DNA of 25,672 nt from an uncultured Oscillibacter sp. (GTDB lineage Bacteria > Bacillota > Clostridia > Oscillospirales > Oscillospiraceae), in the NCBI GenBank assembly GCA_946494635.1, contig CAMMCS010000008.1, positions 1 through 25,672 of the forward strand, given 5' to 3'. Position numbers and translations under genes: made by a program. Under the pieces are notes generated by a model. It ran no database searches. It saw only the letters and a program-made list of their open reading frames with translations, and was not told where the DNA came from. Of this stretch, positions 1-7,933 are shown piece by piece. How positions within the stretch are numbered: the stretch's first letter is position 1; every line of letters begins with the position of its first letter.

Positions 1-319
1 TCTCCAGCGCCGCATGGGCCACGCCCTTGGACACCTCGGCGCACACATAGTCGTAATGGCTGGTGGAGCCCCGGATCACCGCCCCCAGGGCGATGACGGC
101 GTCGTACCGTCCGCTCTTGGCCATTTTGGCAGCCACCAGGGGGATCTCAAAGGCCCCCGGCACCCAGGCCACATGGATGTCCTCCTCCCGGATGCCCCGG
201 CGCAGCAGGCCGTCCTCGCAGCCGGAGAGGAGCTTGGAGACGATGAACTCATTGAACCGGGCGCACACCACACCTACCCGAATACCTTCCGCTACCAGAT
301 TGCCCTCATAGACTTTCAT
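1..319 (-). CDS. ribH: 6,7-dimethyl-8-ribityllumazine synthase, partial (C-terminus outside window)
   Basis: Condenses 5-amino-6-ribitylaminouracil with 3,4-dihydroxy-2-butanone 4-phosphate to lumazine, the penultimate step of riboflavin synthesis. The first 106 codons are visible and the gene runs off the left edge. Family motifs seen are ARFNEFI near residue 20, PGAFEIP near 55 and GAVIRGSTSHYDYV near 80-93, the last containing the conserved active-site histidine. The ATG at 319 follows AAGGAGG at a good distance. It is the last visible gene of the rib operon, 64 bp after ribBA. That gap contains a TATAAT on the minus strand but no convincing -35 box, so read-through from the rib promoter is the simpler reading. 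Identification is firm; only the end is missing. Confidence 0.95.
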   Translation of the reverse strand, partial: MKVYEGNLVAEGIRVGVVCARFNEFIVSKLLSGCEDGLLRRGIREEDIHVAWVPGAFEIPLVAAKMAKSGRYDAVIALGAVIRGSTSHYDYVCAEVSKGVAHAALE

Positions 320-383
320 ATTGCTTGTCCTCCTTGAATAGTAAAATTATAATGATCCCTAATTCTGCCAACAGGGGCGGGGC

Positions 384-1586
384 TCAGTACCGGACCAGGT
401 GCCCCATCCGCCGCTGCTTGGTCCGCAGGTAGTACAGGTCCTCCGCCGTGGCGGGGATCTGGATGGGCACCCGCTCCACGATCTCCAGGCCGAAATCGGA
501 GAGCTGGTAGATCTTGTCCGGGTTGTTTGTCAGCAGCCGCATGGTCTTGACCCCCAGATCCCGGAGGATCTGGGCCCCGGTCCAGTACTCCCGCAGGTCC
601 GGGGCGAACCCCAGCTTCACATTGGCGTCCACCGTGTCCAGCCCCTGCTCCTGGAGGGCGTAGGCCTTCAGCTTGTTGATGAGGCCGATGCCCCGGCCCT
701 CCTGCCGCATGTACAGCACCACGCCCCGGCCCTCCGCCTCGATCTGGCGCATGGCGGCGGAGAGCTGCTCTCCGCAGTCGCAGCGTTTGGAGCCGAACAC
801 GTCCCCGGTGAGACACTCGGAGTGAACCCGGCACAGCACGTTCTCGCCGCCGCCGAGGTCTCCCTTCACCAGGGCCACATGGTGCTCCCCGGTCAGGTCG
901 TTGACGTAGCCATAGATCCGGAAGTCGCCGTATCGGGTGGGCATTTTGGCCGCGGCCTCCCGCACCACGTGCTTGTCGTGGCGGCGGCAGTAGTCCTGGA
1001 GGGCCTGGATGGTCAGCACCTTCAGCCCCCACTCCCTCGCCTTTTCCAGCAGCTCCGTGGTGCGCATCATGGTGCCGTCATCCCGCATGATCTCACAGCA
1101 CAGTCCGCACTGGGCCAGCCCCGCCAGGCGGCACAGGTCCACGGTGGCCTCCGTGTGGCCGCTGCGCACCAGCACGCCGCCCCGGCGGGCCACCAGGGGG
1201 AACACATGGCCGGGCCGGCGCAGGTCCTCTGGCCGGGTGGCCGGATCCACGCACTTGCGGCAGGTATAGCCTCGCTCCTCCGCGCTGATGCCGGTGGTGG
1301 TGTCCACATGGTCGATGGACACGGTGAAAGCGGTGGAGTGGTTGTCGGTGTTCACCTTCACCATCTGCTCCAGACCCAGCCGGCCGGCGATCTCGGCGCT
1401 CATGGGGGTGCAGATCAGCCCCTTGGCGTGGACCGCCATGAAGTTGACATTCTCGGTAGTGGCGAACTGGGCGGCGCAGATCAGGTCTCCCTCGTTCTCC
1501 CGGTCCGGGTCGTCAATGGTGATGATGAGGTGGCCGGCGCGGAGCTCCTCCAGCGCCGCCTCCACCGTGCAGAATTGGGAATCCAT
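384..1586 (-). CDS. ribBA: Bifunctional 3,4-dihydroxy-2-butanone 4-phosphate synthase / GTP cyclohydrolase II
   Basis: A 400-residue fusion supplying both precursors of the riboflavin pathway. The N-terminal RibB domain (about 1-200) has DDPDRENEGDLI at 25-36, RPGHVFPL at 124-131 and SGHTEATVDL at 142-151. The C-terminal RibA domain (about 205-400) has the zinc ligands C258, C269 and C271 (motif SKRCDCGEQL) and the MRQEGRGIGL loop at 293-302. The chosen ATG at 1586 has GGAGGA about 10 bp upstream; an in-frame extension to 1901 runs through ribE and is not real. It starts 20 bp after ribE and is the third gene of the operon. The segment GYTCRKCVD (106-114) looks cysteine-rich compared with RibB sequences I remember, but the reading frame is intact. 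Confidence 0.96.
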   Translation of the reverse strand: MDSQFCTVEAALEELRAGHLIITIDDPDRENEGDLICAAQFATTENVNFMAVHAKGLICTPMSAEIAGRLGLEQMVKVNTDNHSTAFTVSIDHVDTTTGISAEERGYTCRKCVDPATRPEDLRRPGHVFPLVARRGGVLVRSGHTEATVDLCRLAGLAQCGLCCEIMRDDGTMMRTTELLEKAREWGLKVLTIQALQDYCRRHDKHVVREAAAKMPTRYGDFRIYGYVNDLTGEHHVALVKGDLGGGENVLCRVHSECLTGDVFGSKRCDCGEQLSAAMRQIEAEGRGVVLYMRQEGRGIGLINKLKAYALQEQGLDTVDANVKLGFAPDLREYWTGAQILRDLGVKTMRLLTNNPDKIYQLSDFGLEIVERVPIQIPATAEDLYYLRTKQRRMGHLVRY

Positions 1587-1606
1587 GGGTCGTTGTTCCT
1601 CCTTAC

Positions 1607-2254
1607 TTAAAATCCGTTTTCCATCAAAAATTCCAGGGAGATGCCGCCCTTGGGGGCGGTGTCCGCCGCCGGGCGCAGCAGCTTCTCCACATACTTGCCG
1701 ATGATGTCCGTCTCCAGGTTCACGGTGTCCCCCGGCCGTTTGCGGCCCAGCACTGTCACCGCCGCCGTGTGGGGGATGACGGACACGGAGAACCGGCCCG
1801 CCGCCACCGTCGCCACTGTCAGGGAGATGCCGTCGATGGCGATGGAGCCCTTCTCTACGATGTACCGCAGCAGGGAAGGGGCGGCGGTGACGGTGTACCA
1901 CACGGCGTTGTCATCCTTTCGCACGTCCGTGATAGTGCCGGTGCCGTCGATGTGGCCGGAGACGATGTGGCCGCCGAACCGGCCGCCCGCCGCCATGGCC
2001 CGCTCCAGATTCACCGGGCTCCCCGGTACCAGGGATCCCAGGGAGGAGCGGCTCAGCGTCTCGTGCATCACATCGGCGGTAAAGCCGCCGCTGTCTACCG
2101 TGGTGGCGGTGAGGCAGACCCCGTTGACCGCCACACTGTCGCCAATTTTCAGGTCCGACAGCACCGTCTCCGCTCCGATGGACAGCACCGCCGAGTGGGC
2201 GCCCCGCCGGATAGAGCGAAGGGTGCCCATCTCTTCAACAATTCCCGTGAACAT
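1607..2254 (-). CDS. ribE: Riboflavin synthase, alpha subunit
   Basis: Dismutates two molecules of 6,7-dimethyl-8-ribityllumazine to riboflavin and the ribityl pyrimidine. The 215-residue length is typical. The protein opens with the diagnostic MFTGIVEE and carries two lumazine-binding repeats, each with an NG(V/I)-like SLT motif: VAVNGVCLTAT near 42-52 and IAIDGISLTVA near 138-148. GGHIVSGHIDGTG lies in the middle and IGKYVEKLL near the end. Its start lies 20 bp inside the 3' end of ribD, so translation is probably coupled. Second gene of the operon. Confidence 0.96.
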   Translation of the reverse strand: MFTGIVEEMGTLRSIRRGAHSAVLSIGAETVLSDLKIGDSVAVNGVCLTATTVDSGGFTADVMHETLSRSSLGSLVPGSPVNLERAMAAGGRFGGHIVSGHIDGTGTITDVRKDDNAVWYTVTAAPSLLRYIVEKGSIAIDGISLTVATVAAGRFSVSVIPHTAAVTVLGRKRPGDTVNLETDIIGKYVEKLLRPAADTAPKGGISLEFLMENGF

Positions 2255-3341
2255 CCGCGTCCACCTCTCCTTCCAGCAAAAAGTCCTCCCCCAGTTGGGT
2301 GATGGTGGTGTTCCGCAGGTGTGCCGCCTGGGATGGAAGCGCTACCCCCAGGCCCTCCACCGGGGACCTGGCGGCCCCGCCGCCGAAGAGCTTGGGGGCG
2401 ATGTAGGCCTGGACCCGCCGAACCAGCCCCGCCTCCAGCATGGACCAGTTCAATGTGCCGCCGCCCTCCAGCAGCACGCCGTCGATCTCCGCCGCCCCCA
2501 GGCGGTCCATCAGGGCGGGCAGATCCACATGCCCGTCCCGCGCCGGCAGCTGCCACACCTGGCAGCCGGCGGCGGTATAGGGAGCGATCCGCTCACCGTC
2601 CGTCTCGCAGGTGGCCAGAATGGTCTCCACCTCGTTGGCGGTGCGGACGATCCGGCTGTCCAGCGGTGTCCGCAGATGGGTGTCGCAGATCACCCGCACC
2701 GGGTTCCGGCCATTTTCCATCCGGCAGGTCAGCAGAGGGTCGTCCGCCAGCACGGTGCCCACCCCCGCCAGGATGCCCCGGTACCGGTGCCGGTCCCGGT
2801 GAACCCGCTGCCGGGCCGCCTCCCCGGTGATCCACTGGGAGGCCCCGGTGCGGGTGGCGATCTTGCCGTCCAGGGTCATGGCGTACTTCATCACCACATA
2901 GGGCCGCTTGGTGCGGATGTAGTGGAAGAACACCGGGTTCAGGGCGTCACATGCCGCCTGGAGTACACCGGTCTCCACCTCCACCCCGTGGGCGCGGAGA
3001 ATTTCAACGCCCCGACCGGCCACCAGGGGGTTGGGATCCAGGCTGCCCACTACCACCCGGCGGATGCCGGCGGAGAGAATGGCGTCAGTGCAGGGGGGCT
3101 GGCGGCCGGTGTGGCAGCAGGGCTCCAGGGTCACATACAGCGTGGCCCCCGCCGGATCCTCCCGGCAGTCCGCCAGGGCTTCCCGCTCAGCGTGGAGCCC
3201 GCCGCACCGGCGGTGCCACCCCCGGCCGATGATGCGCCTCTCCTTCACCAGAACGGCCCCCACCAGGGGATTGGGGCTGACCCAGCCCACGCCCCGCTCC
3301 GCCAGCTCTGCCGCCAGGCGCATATAATCGCAATCATCCAT
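2235..3341 (-). CDS. ribD: Bifunctional diaminohydroxyphosphoribosylaminopyrimidine deaminase / 5-amino-6-(5-phosphoribosylamino)uracil reductase
   Basis: First gene of the riboflavin operon, 368 residues. The N-terminal cytidine-deaminase-like domain (about 1-145) shows SPNPLVGAV, the zinc and proton-shuttle motif HAEREAL, and the second zinc motif EPCCHTGRQPPC. The C-terminal reductase domain (about 148-368) shows KYAMTLDGKIAT, SQWITGE and VLLEGGGTLN. The ATG at 3341 is preferred because GGAGG lies about 9 bp upstream. The in-frame extension to 3518 would be translated through the riboswitch and two terminator hairpins and is rejected. It overlaps ribE by 20 bp. Confidence 0.95.
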   Translation of the reverse strand: MDDCDYMRLAAELAERGVGWVSPNPLVGAVLVKERRIIGRGWHRRCGGLHAEREALADCREDPAGATLYVTLEPCCHTGRQPPCTDAILSAGIRRVVVGSLDPNPLVAGRGVEILRAHGVEVETGVLQAACDALNPVFFHYIRTKRPYVVMKYAMTLDGKIATRTGASQWITGEAARQRVHRDRHRYRGILAGVGTVLADDPLLTCRMENGRNPVRVICDTHLRTPLDSRIVRTANEVETILATCETDGERIAPYTAAGCQVWQLPARDGHVDLPALMDRLGAAEIDGVLLEGGGTLNWSMLEAGLVRRVQAYIAPKLFGGGAARSPVEGLGVALPSQAAHLRNTTITQLGEDFLLEGEVDADVHGNC

Positions 3342-3364
3342 CAGATCTCGCCTCCGAAAAAGAA

Positions 3365-3391
3365 AAATGCCCTGAACCAGATGGTCAGGGC
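3365..3391 (-). terminator. Second terminator-like hairpin just upstream of ribD
   Basis: On the minus strand GCCCTGACC-ATCT-GGTTCAGGGC forms a 9-bp stem with one bulged base, followed by ATTTTTCTTTTT. The U-tract ends only a few bases before the ribD ribosome binding site. It looks like an intrinsic terminator lying after the riboswitch-linked one. Confidence 0.6.
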
Positions 3392-3429
3392 GCTGTGAAA
3401 CATACGGGATATAACCCCGTCCATCCAGC

Positions 3430-3464
3430 AAAAACGCTCTGGAATGTACACACATTCCAGAGCG
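3430..3464 (-). terminator. Intrinsic terminator of the FMN riboswitch expression platform
   Basis: A perfect 13-bp stem (3435-3447 with 3452-3464), a 4-base loop and, on the minus strand, a run of five T. It lies about 40 bp after the riboswitch aptamer and ahead of ribD, the usual position of the FMN-controlled terminator. The 5' arm contains TGGAAT, complementary to ATTCCA inside the aptamer; this could form part of an antiterminator, but that is inference. Confidence 0.85.
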
Positions 3465-3505
3465 AACGTCCATGGACGCAGGAAATGATTCCCCCGCGGT
3501 CACAC

Positions 3506-3614
3506 GATCTTCTTCCATCCAGACTCTACTGTCGGCCTTGGAATTTCACCAAGTCATGCCTTTCGGCTCGCGGGCTGTACCGCCGGTGGGGAATTGCACC
3601 CCGCCCTGAAGATC
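3506..3614 (-). promoter_or_regulatory. FMN riboswitch (RFN element)
   Basis: The minus strand carries the conserved RFN core in order: CAGGGCGGGGTG, AATTCCCCACCGGCGGT, AGCCCGCGAGCC, TGGTGAAATTCCA, GCCGACAGTAGAGTCTGG and ATGGAAGAAG. The closing P1 stem is visible as GATCTTC at the 5' end and GAAGATC at the 3' end. It sits between a strong promoter and the ribD terminator hairpins, so binding of FMN is expected to stop transcription of ribD-ribE-ribBA-ribH. Confidence 0.95.
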
Positions 3615-3631
3615 CTGATTCAATTTCCTGT

Positions 3632-3660
3632 ATTATACTCCCACTGCGGGCCCCTGTCAA
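3632..3660 (-). promoter_or_regulatory. Sigma-A promoter of the rib operon
   Basis: On the minus strand TTGACA (3655-3660) and TATAAT (3632-3637) are separated by exactly 17 bp, a full match to both consensus hexamers. The expected start site near 3625 is about 10 bases before the riboswitch. Confidence 0.92.
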
Positions 3661-3714
3661 TCCCCGCAGAAGGGGCGGGATCTGGTCTGGCGTCGGCGCC
3701 GCGGGCAGAGGCGG

Positions 3715-4635
3715 TCAGCAGCCGCCGGAAGAGAGGACGGGACGGGCGCTGCGCTTTCCCTTCCGGTATTGGCTTGGAGTGCAGCCTTTAAGCTCCCGGA
3801 AGGTCTTGGCAAAGTAGCTCATTTCCTGGAAGCCGCAGAGGGCACCAATTTCCGAAACAGACTGATCTGTTCCCTCCAGCAGCTCGGCGGCCTTTTGAAT
3901 ACGCAGCTGCCGGAGATACTGGATGGGGGAGGCGTCCAGCACCGCGCGGAAGCAGCGCAGGCACTCGCTCTCGCTGACGAGGGCGCTGGCGGCGATCTGC
4001 GCTGTAGTCAGCTCCTCCCCGTAATGGGCCTGGATATACTGCAGCATGACCTTTACCCGGTCCCCGCTGCGGCGCAGCTTTTCGGGCTGCGCCGATGGCG
4101 CGGCGGGGCAGTGGCGGCTGAGAAGATAGATCAGCCAGGACAGAGCGGCCCGAGCCTGAAATTCAAAGCCAGGCGGCTCCGCCACGCAGCTCTGCCAGGC
4201 TGCCTCCACCTGCGTCACCGCCTCCCGGCTCCAGGGGGCGGAGCCGTCCAGCAGGACGCATCTGCAGGCGGGATTTGCCGTCAGCGGCTGCAGGTACTGC
4301 TGCCAGTAAATGCTGTCCATAGCGCCGATGATCCTGGGATGAAAGACAATGGAGTGCAGCCAGCATCCGGGCGCCAGGCTCAGCGTCCGGTGCAGGGCAC
4401 CGGCACTGATGAAGATTCCCTGCCCGGCTGAGAGCGCATACTGCCCGCCGTCCACGGAGACCGCCGCGAGGCCGCGCTCCACCACCACGACCTCCAGCTC
4501 ATCGTGCCAGTGCCAGGGGACGGGGTGCTCCTCCAGACTGCCGCCATAGCAGGAGACCGGGAACAGGGCCGTCCCGTGATCCTTGAGCTCCCGCCCCTGG
4601 GGACTTGTAGTGACCCCACAGTTTCCAATTGCCAT
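3715..4635 (-). CDS. AraC-family transcriptional regulator
   Basis: A 306-residue one-component regulator. The N-terminal cupin-like sensor domain (about 20-150) includes HPVPWHWHDELEVVVVERG at 37-55, the His-rich strand typical of AraC arms that bind small ligands. The C-terminal double helix-turn-helix (about 195-292) includes AQIAASALVSESECLRCFR and the signature ISEIGALCGF-like SVSEIGALCGFQEMSYFAKTF. ATG at 4635 is chosen over GTG at 4638; GGGGGTG lies about 6 bp upstream. It is divergent from the MFS gene across about 107 bp, so it very likely regulates that transporter. The ligand is unknown. Confidence 0.9.
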   Translation of the reverse strand: MAIGNCGVTTSPQGRELKDHGTALFPVSCYGGSLEEHPVPWHWHDELEVVVVERGLAAVSVDGGQYALSAGQGIFISAGALHRTLSLAPGCWLHSIVFHPRIIGAMDSIYWQQYLQPLTANPACRCVLLDGSAPWSREAVTQVEAAWQSCVAEPPGFEFQARAALSWLIYLLSRHCPAAPSAQPEKLRRSGDRVKVMLQYIQAHYGEELTTAQIAASALVSESECLRCFRAVLDASPIQYLRQLRIQKAAELLEGTDQSVSEIGALCGFQEMSYFAKTFRELKGCTPSQYRKGKRSARPVLSSGGC

Positions 4636-4652
4636 CACACACCCCCGCTCTG

Positions 4653-4681
4653 GCGGTTTTGTTGCATTTTGCTGCGGTTTT
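4653..4681. promoter_or_regulatory. Candidate AraC-type operator: direct repeat spaced 21 bp
   Basis: GCGGTTTT occurs at 4653-4660 and again at 4674-4681, same orientation, exactly 21 bp (two helical turns) apart. The proximal copy ends a few bases before the position expected for the -35 box of the MFS promoter. Direct repeats of this spacing are the usual binding arrangement of AraC-family activators. Confidence 0.5.
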
Positions 4682-4705
4682 TTTCTATCACCTGCAGATT
4701 TCTGC

Positions 4706-4714
4706 TGGTATAAT
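4706..4714 (+). promoter_or_regulatory. Extended -10 promoter of the MFS gene
   Basis: TGGTATAAT is a perfect extended -10 element. The sequence 17-18 bp upstream (CTATCA/TATCAC) is a poor -35 box, which suits a promoter dependent on an activator bound at the upstream direct repeat. It lies about 30 bp before the start codon. Confidence 0.65.
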
Positions 4715-4742
4715 CGTAGCAGAATTGGGGAGGGAATACAAG

Positions 4743-5969
4743 ATGCGGTATCTGCTTCTGGGAATTATTTTTCTGCCATCCATCGGAGTGGGACTGGCGG
4801 ACACGCTGCTGGGATCCGCCTGGCCCACCATGTACACGGAATTCCTGGTTCCGGTCTCCTATGCGGGGGCCGTTTCCATGACCATTTCGGTCGGCAGGAT
4901 CCTGGCGAATCTGCAGAGCGGCCGGCTCGCCGGGAGGTTTGGAACCGGGGTGATGACTGCGGTCAGCGTGGGAGTTACCGCAGCGGCCATGTTTGGTTCA
5001 TCCGCCAGCCATTCCTTCCTCGCCCTGTGCCTTTGGGCGCTGCCCTATGGGCTGGGAATCGGCACCCTGGACGCATCCATGAACAACTATGTTGCGCTGC
5101 ATTATGAAAGCCGGTATATGAGCTGGTTTCACTGCATGTGGGGCATCGGCGCAACGCTGGGGCCCTATCTGATGGGGCGCGCCCTTGCGGGCGGGGGCGG
5201 CTGGAACGCCGGCTACCGCTGGACCGGCCTGATTCAGGCGATACTGACGGTTATCCTTCTGGCAAGTCTGCCCCTCTGGCAGGATCGTCAGAGAGCGGCG
5301 GCTGATTCCACCGCCCGGCGAGACGGTACGCTGTCCCTGGGGCAAATTCTCCGGATTCCCTGCGGAAAGACGGTTATGGTGATGTTTTTCTGCTATTGCG
5401 CCATGGAGCAGACGGCCGGCCTGTGGATCAGCAGCTATCTGGCCCTGCACGTCGGGATGCCTGCAGACACGGCAGCCTGGTTTGCCAGCCTGTTTTTTGC
5501 AGGCATCACCGTGGGGAGGGCCCTCAGCGGCTTCCTGACCATCCGGCTGCAAGATGAGCAGATGGTGCGTCTGGGACAATGTATCGCCGCAGCAGGGATC
5601 CTGCTGGTGCTGCTGCCGCTGGGAGAGTATGCGGCCCTTGCCGGCCTGGCGTTGGTCGGGCTTGGGTGCGCGCCCATCTATCCCTGCCTGATTCACGCTA
5701 CGCCGGCCCGCTTCGGAGCGGAGAACTCCCATTCCATCATCGGTGTCCAAATTGCCAGCGCCCATGTCGGCTCCTGCCTGATGCCGCCGCTGTTCGGACT
5801 GATTGCCGAGCACGTCAGCATTTCCCTGTATCCGCTCTATCTGCTTGTCCTGCTTGCTGTGATGGCAGTGATGCACGAGCGGATCCTGAGGCACGGAGGA
5901 AAAGCGCTGGCGGAACCGGCGGATGGGATATGGCCTGTCTCCGGCATGGCGCCTGATGAAAGAAAATAG
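4743..5969 (+). CDS. Major facilitator superfamily transporter
   Basis: A 408-residue membrane protein with about 12 hydrophobic helices in two six-helix halves, the usual MFS length and layout. Helix 1 starts right at the N-terminus (LLLGIIFLPSIGVGLADTLLG). A loop between helices 2 and 3 has GRLAGRFGTG, resembling MFS motif A. The ATG at 4743 has GGGAGGG about 9 bp upstream and follows the promoter; an upstream in-frame ATG at 4629 lies before the promoter and is rejected. The best guess is a fucose-permease-like or sugar/drug transporter, but the substrate cannot be read from sequence. Divergent from, and probably controlled by, the AraC regulator. The last codons and following bases carry a short GATGAAAGAA direct repeat with a 14-bp period. 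Confidence 0.88.
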   Translation: MRYLLLGIIFLPSIGVGLADTLLGSAWPTMYTEFLVPVSYAGAVSMTISVGRILANLQSGRLAGRFGTGVMTAVSVGVTAAAMFGSSASHSFLALCLWALPYGLGIGTLDASMNNYVALHYESRYMSWFHCMWGIGATLGPYLMGRALAGGGGWNAGYRWTGLIQAILTVILLASLPLWQDRQRAAADSTARRDGTLSLGQILRIPCGKTVMVMFFCYCAMEQTAGLWISSYLALHVGMPADTAAWFASLFFAGITVGRALSGFLTIRLQDEQMVRLGQCIAAAGILLVLLPLGEYAALAGLALVGLGCAPIYPCLIHATPARFGAENSHSIIGVQIASAHVGSCLMPPLFGLIAEHVSISLYPLYLLVLLAVMAVMHERILRHGGKALAEPADGIWPVSGMAPDERK

Positions 5970-6006
5970 ATGAAAGAAGATACCTGTTGAACAGCGCTGC
6001 GGCCCG

Positions 6007-6035
6007 CCTGTTTCTCATCGGATGTGAGAAACAGG
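6007..6035. repeat. Inverted repeat (11-bp stem, 7-base loop)
   Basis: CCTGTTTCTCA (6007-6017) pairs perfectly with TGAGAAACAGG (6025-6035). It lies 37 bp after the MFS stop codon and only one base before the larger palindrome. There is no T-tract, so it is not a classic intrinsic terminator. Confidence 0.75.
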
Positions 6036-6036
6036 T

Positions 6037-6091
6037 GTGGGCGGCAAAGGGAGACCGGGGCGCAGCGCCCCGGTCTCCCTTTGCCGCCCAC
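6037..6091. repeat. 55-bp near-perfect palindrome
   Basis: Two perfectly complementary 27-base arms (6037-6063 and 6065-6091) flank a single central A at 6064. No T-tract follows on either strand. It could form an extremely stable hairpin in RNA or a cruciform in DNA. Its function is unknown: it could be a 3'-end stabiliser or terminator of the MFS transcript, or a copy of a dispersed palindromic element. Confidence 0.9.
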
Positions 6092-6178
6092 GCGGATCAG
6101 GCCTGCCGTGGCTGGACGGCGGCGTCCGAAAAGCCATATGTGGGGCAGAGCCAGAAAATCTTTAAACGGCGCGCACAA

Positions 6179-6207
6179 TTGACTTTCAAATTGCAAACTG
6201 TTACAAT
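6179..6207 (+). promoter_or_regulatory. Sigma-A promoter of the glycosyltransferase pair
   Basis: TTGACT (6179-6184), a 17-bp spacer and TACAAT (6202-6207), with TGT directly before the -10 as an extended element. The local sequence is AT-rich. It is located 35-68 bp before the candidate start codons of the GT39-like gene. Confidence 0.8.
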
Positions 6208-6241
6208 TTACCTTGTAAAAAATGGATGGCGGGACCACGGA

Positions 6242-7933
6242 ATGGACCGCTGCAGGCAGAGGTTGAGAAGGAAAATGGATCGTTTGAAAAGACGCGCGGG
6301 CAGGGAGGGACGCTGCCGGGCAGACCTTCCGGCGGCGCTGCTGCTGATTTTGATTCTGCTGGCCCAGGCGGGCATGATGGTACATTTTGGCCAGCAGAAG
6401 CAGGGGTTCCATGAGGATGAGATGGCGACCTTTGAACTGGCAAATCTTCCCGGGGGGTTCCTCCATCTGCGGGACGGATTCCTGAATTCCTGGCAGCCGG
6501 GGGATTTTTTCGCATATCCCCTGACGGTGGATGCGGAGCGGGCCTTTGACTATTCGATTCCCTATCACAATCAGGAGGTGGACGTCCACCCGCCCCTCTA
6601 CTACTATGTGATCCACACGGCCTCCTCCCTGGTGCCGGGGACGTTTTCCAAATGGGTCGGCATTGTCCCAAACATTCTGCTGTGCATGCTGGCAGCGGCG
6701 CTCCTCTTCCGGATCTCCCGGAAGATTTCGGGAAGCCGCGCCCTGGGGCTGATTACGGCCGCTGCCTGGGCCCTCAGCGTAGGGGCCATGACCACGGCGG
6801 TGTTCATCCGCATGTACGCGCTGCTGACTGTGTGCTGCTTGCTGCTGGTGCTTGTCCACCTGCGGGCGTACCAGGAGGCGGGGGAGACCGGCCGGCTGCG
6901 GTGGCCCACGCTGCTGACCCTGCTGGCGTGCACCGCCTTTGGGATCCTGACCCAGTATTATTTTCTGGTGTTCTGCTTTTTCCTCTGCGGCTGCTTTTTC
7001 CTGTATCTGGCGGCGTCCAGGCGCTGGGGCGCCCTGCTCCGGTACGCGGCGGCGGAGGTGGGGGCCATCGCGGTGTCTGTGGCCTATTTTCCTAGCATGC
7101 TCTACCACATTTTCTCCGGCTACCGGGGGGAGCAGGCCATGGAGAATGCCCTGAGCGGGGACGGGTATCTGTCCCACGTCCGCACGGTGGCGTCCATCAT
7201 CAGCAGGGGGCTTTTCAACGGCTGGATCTTTGAACTGCTGCTGATCCTGGCGCTTCTGCTCCTGATCCGCTGCGTAGGGAGGCTCTGCCGCCCCTCCGGG
7301 TCTGGAGGGGGGGCTGAGGCTTTCCTGGACTGGCGGAGGGAGGGCCTGCCGCTTGCGGCCCTGGGGCTTACCGCCTGCGGATACATCCTGGTGATCGCCC
7401 GGGTGGCGCCCTATCAGGTGGACCGTTACTATCTGTGCGTCTATCCGCTTATCGTGCTGCTGATGGTCCACGGGGCCTTTGCGGCGGGAAAAGGCTTTCT
7501 CAAAAAACGCGGCGTGCTGCTGGGCCTGCTGGCGGTGCTGTTCCTAGGCGTGACGGCCCTGAGCTACCAGCGGCAGACGGTGAACTACCTCTACCCGGAA
7601 TTCGCGGAGCGGGAGGAGGCGCTCTCTGCCTATGAGGGCGCGAAGGTCATCTGCCTGAACGGGGATTTCGCCTGGGCGCCGGACCGGTGGCTCACGGAAT
7701 ACAGGCAGTACGATGAGGTGTATCGCTGCGGCCTGTGGGATTTCACCGGCCTGGCCGGCGCACGGGAGACCGGGGATCTGTCCGGCGGATTCCTCCTCTA
7801 TGCCGTCTGGCCGGATACGACAACAGAGGACAGGCTCTTTGAGGTGATCGGGGAGTATTATCCCGTTATGACCCACGAGCTCGTCACCTCGGTCGGCTGC
7901 CGGGTCTATTACGTTACGCTGGAGGATGCCTGA
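6242..7933 (+). CDS. GT39-like integral membrane glycosyltransferase (GT-C fold)
   Basis: Predicted to transfer a sugar from a polyprenyl-phosphate donor to an acceptor on the outer face of the membrane. The protein is 563 residues from ATG 6242. A basic N-terminus is followed by a first helix (about 31-48), then a long loop with acidic HEDE at 57-60, where GT-C enzymes carry the catalytic acid. DVHPPLYYYVIH at 114-125 and FIRMYALL further on are typical of GT39/PMT-like proteins. About ten further helices and a soluble C-terminal domain (about 430-563) follow. ATG 6275, preceded by AGAAGG, is an alternative start; the track-long form from 5987 would begin before the promoter. The stop overlaps the next start (TGATG). 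The acceptor is unknown. Confidence 0.82.
   Translation: MDRCRQRLRRKMDRLKRRAGREGRCRADLPAALLLILILLAQAGMMVHFGQQKQGFHEDEMATFELANLPGGFLHLRDGFLNSWQPGDFFAYPLTVDAERAFDYSIPYHNQEVDVHPPLYYYVIHTASSLVPGTFSKWVGIVPNILLCMLAAALLFRISRKISGSRALGLITAAAWALSVGAMTTAVFIRMYALLTVCCLLLVLVHLRAYQEAGETGRLRWPTLLTLLACTAFGILTQYYFLVFCFFLCGCFFLYLAASRRWGALLRYAAAEVGAIAVSVAYFPSMLYHIFSGYRGEQAMENALSGDGYLSHVRTVASIISRGLFNGWIFELLLILALLLLIRCVGRLCRPSGSGGGAEAFLDWRREGLPLAALGLTACGYILVIARVAPYQVDRYYLCVYPLIVLLMVHGAFAAGKGFLKKRGVLLGLLAVLFLGVTALSYQRQTVNYLYPEFAEREEALSAYEGAKVICLNGDFAWAPDRWLTEYRQYDEVYRCGLWDFTGLAGARETGDLSGGFLLYAVWPDTTTEDRLFEVIGEYYPVMTHELVTSVGCRVYYVTLEDA

Noticed and set aside
1587..1901. N-terminal extension of ribBA (505-residue form)
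   Set aside because: It would run through ribE and lacks a binding site; the ATG at 1586 has GGAGGA and begins the RibB domain.
3342..3518. N-terminal extension of ribD (427-residue form)
   Set aside because: This stretch is occupied by the riboswitch end and two terminator hairpins; the residues match no deaminase sequence.
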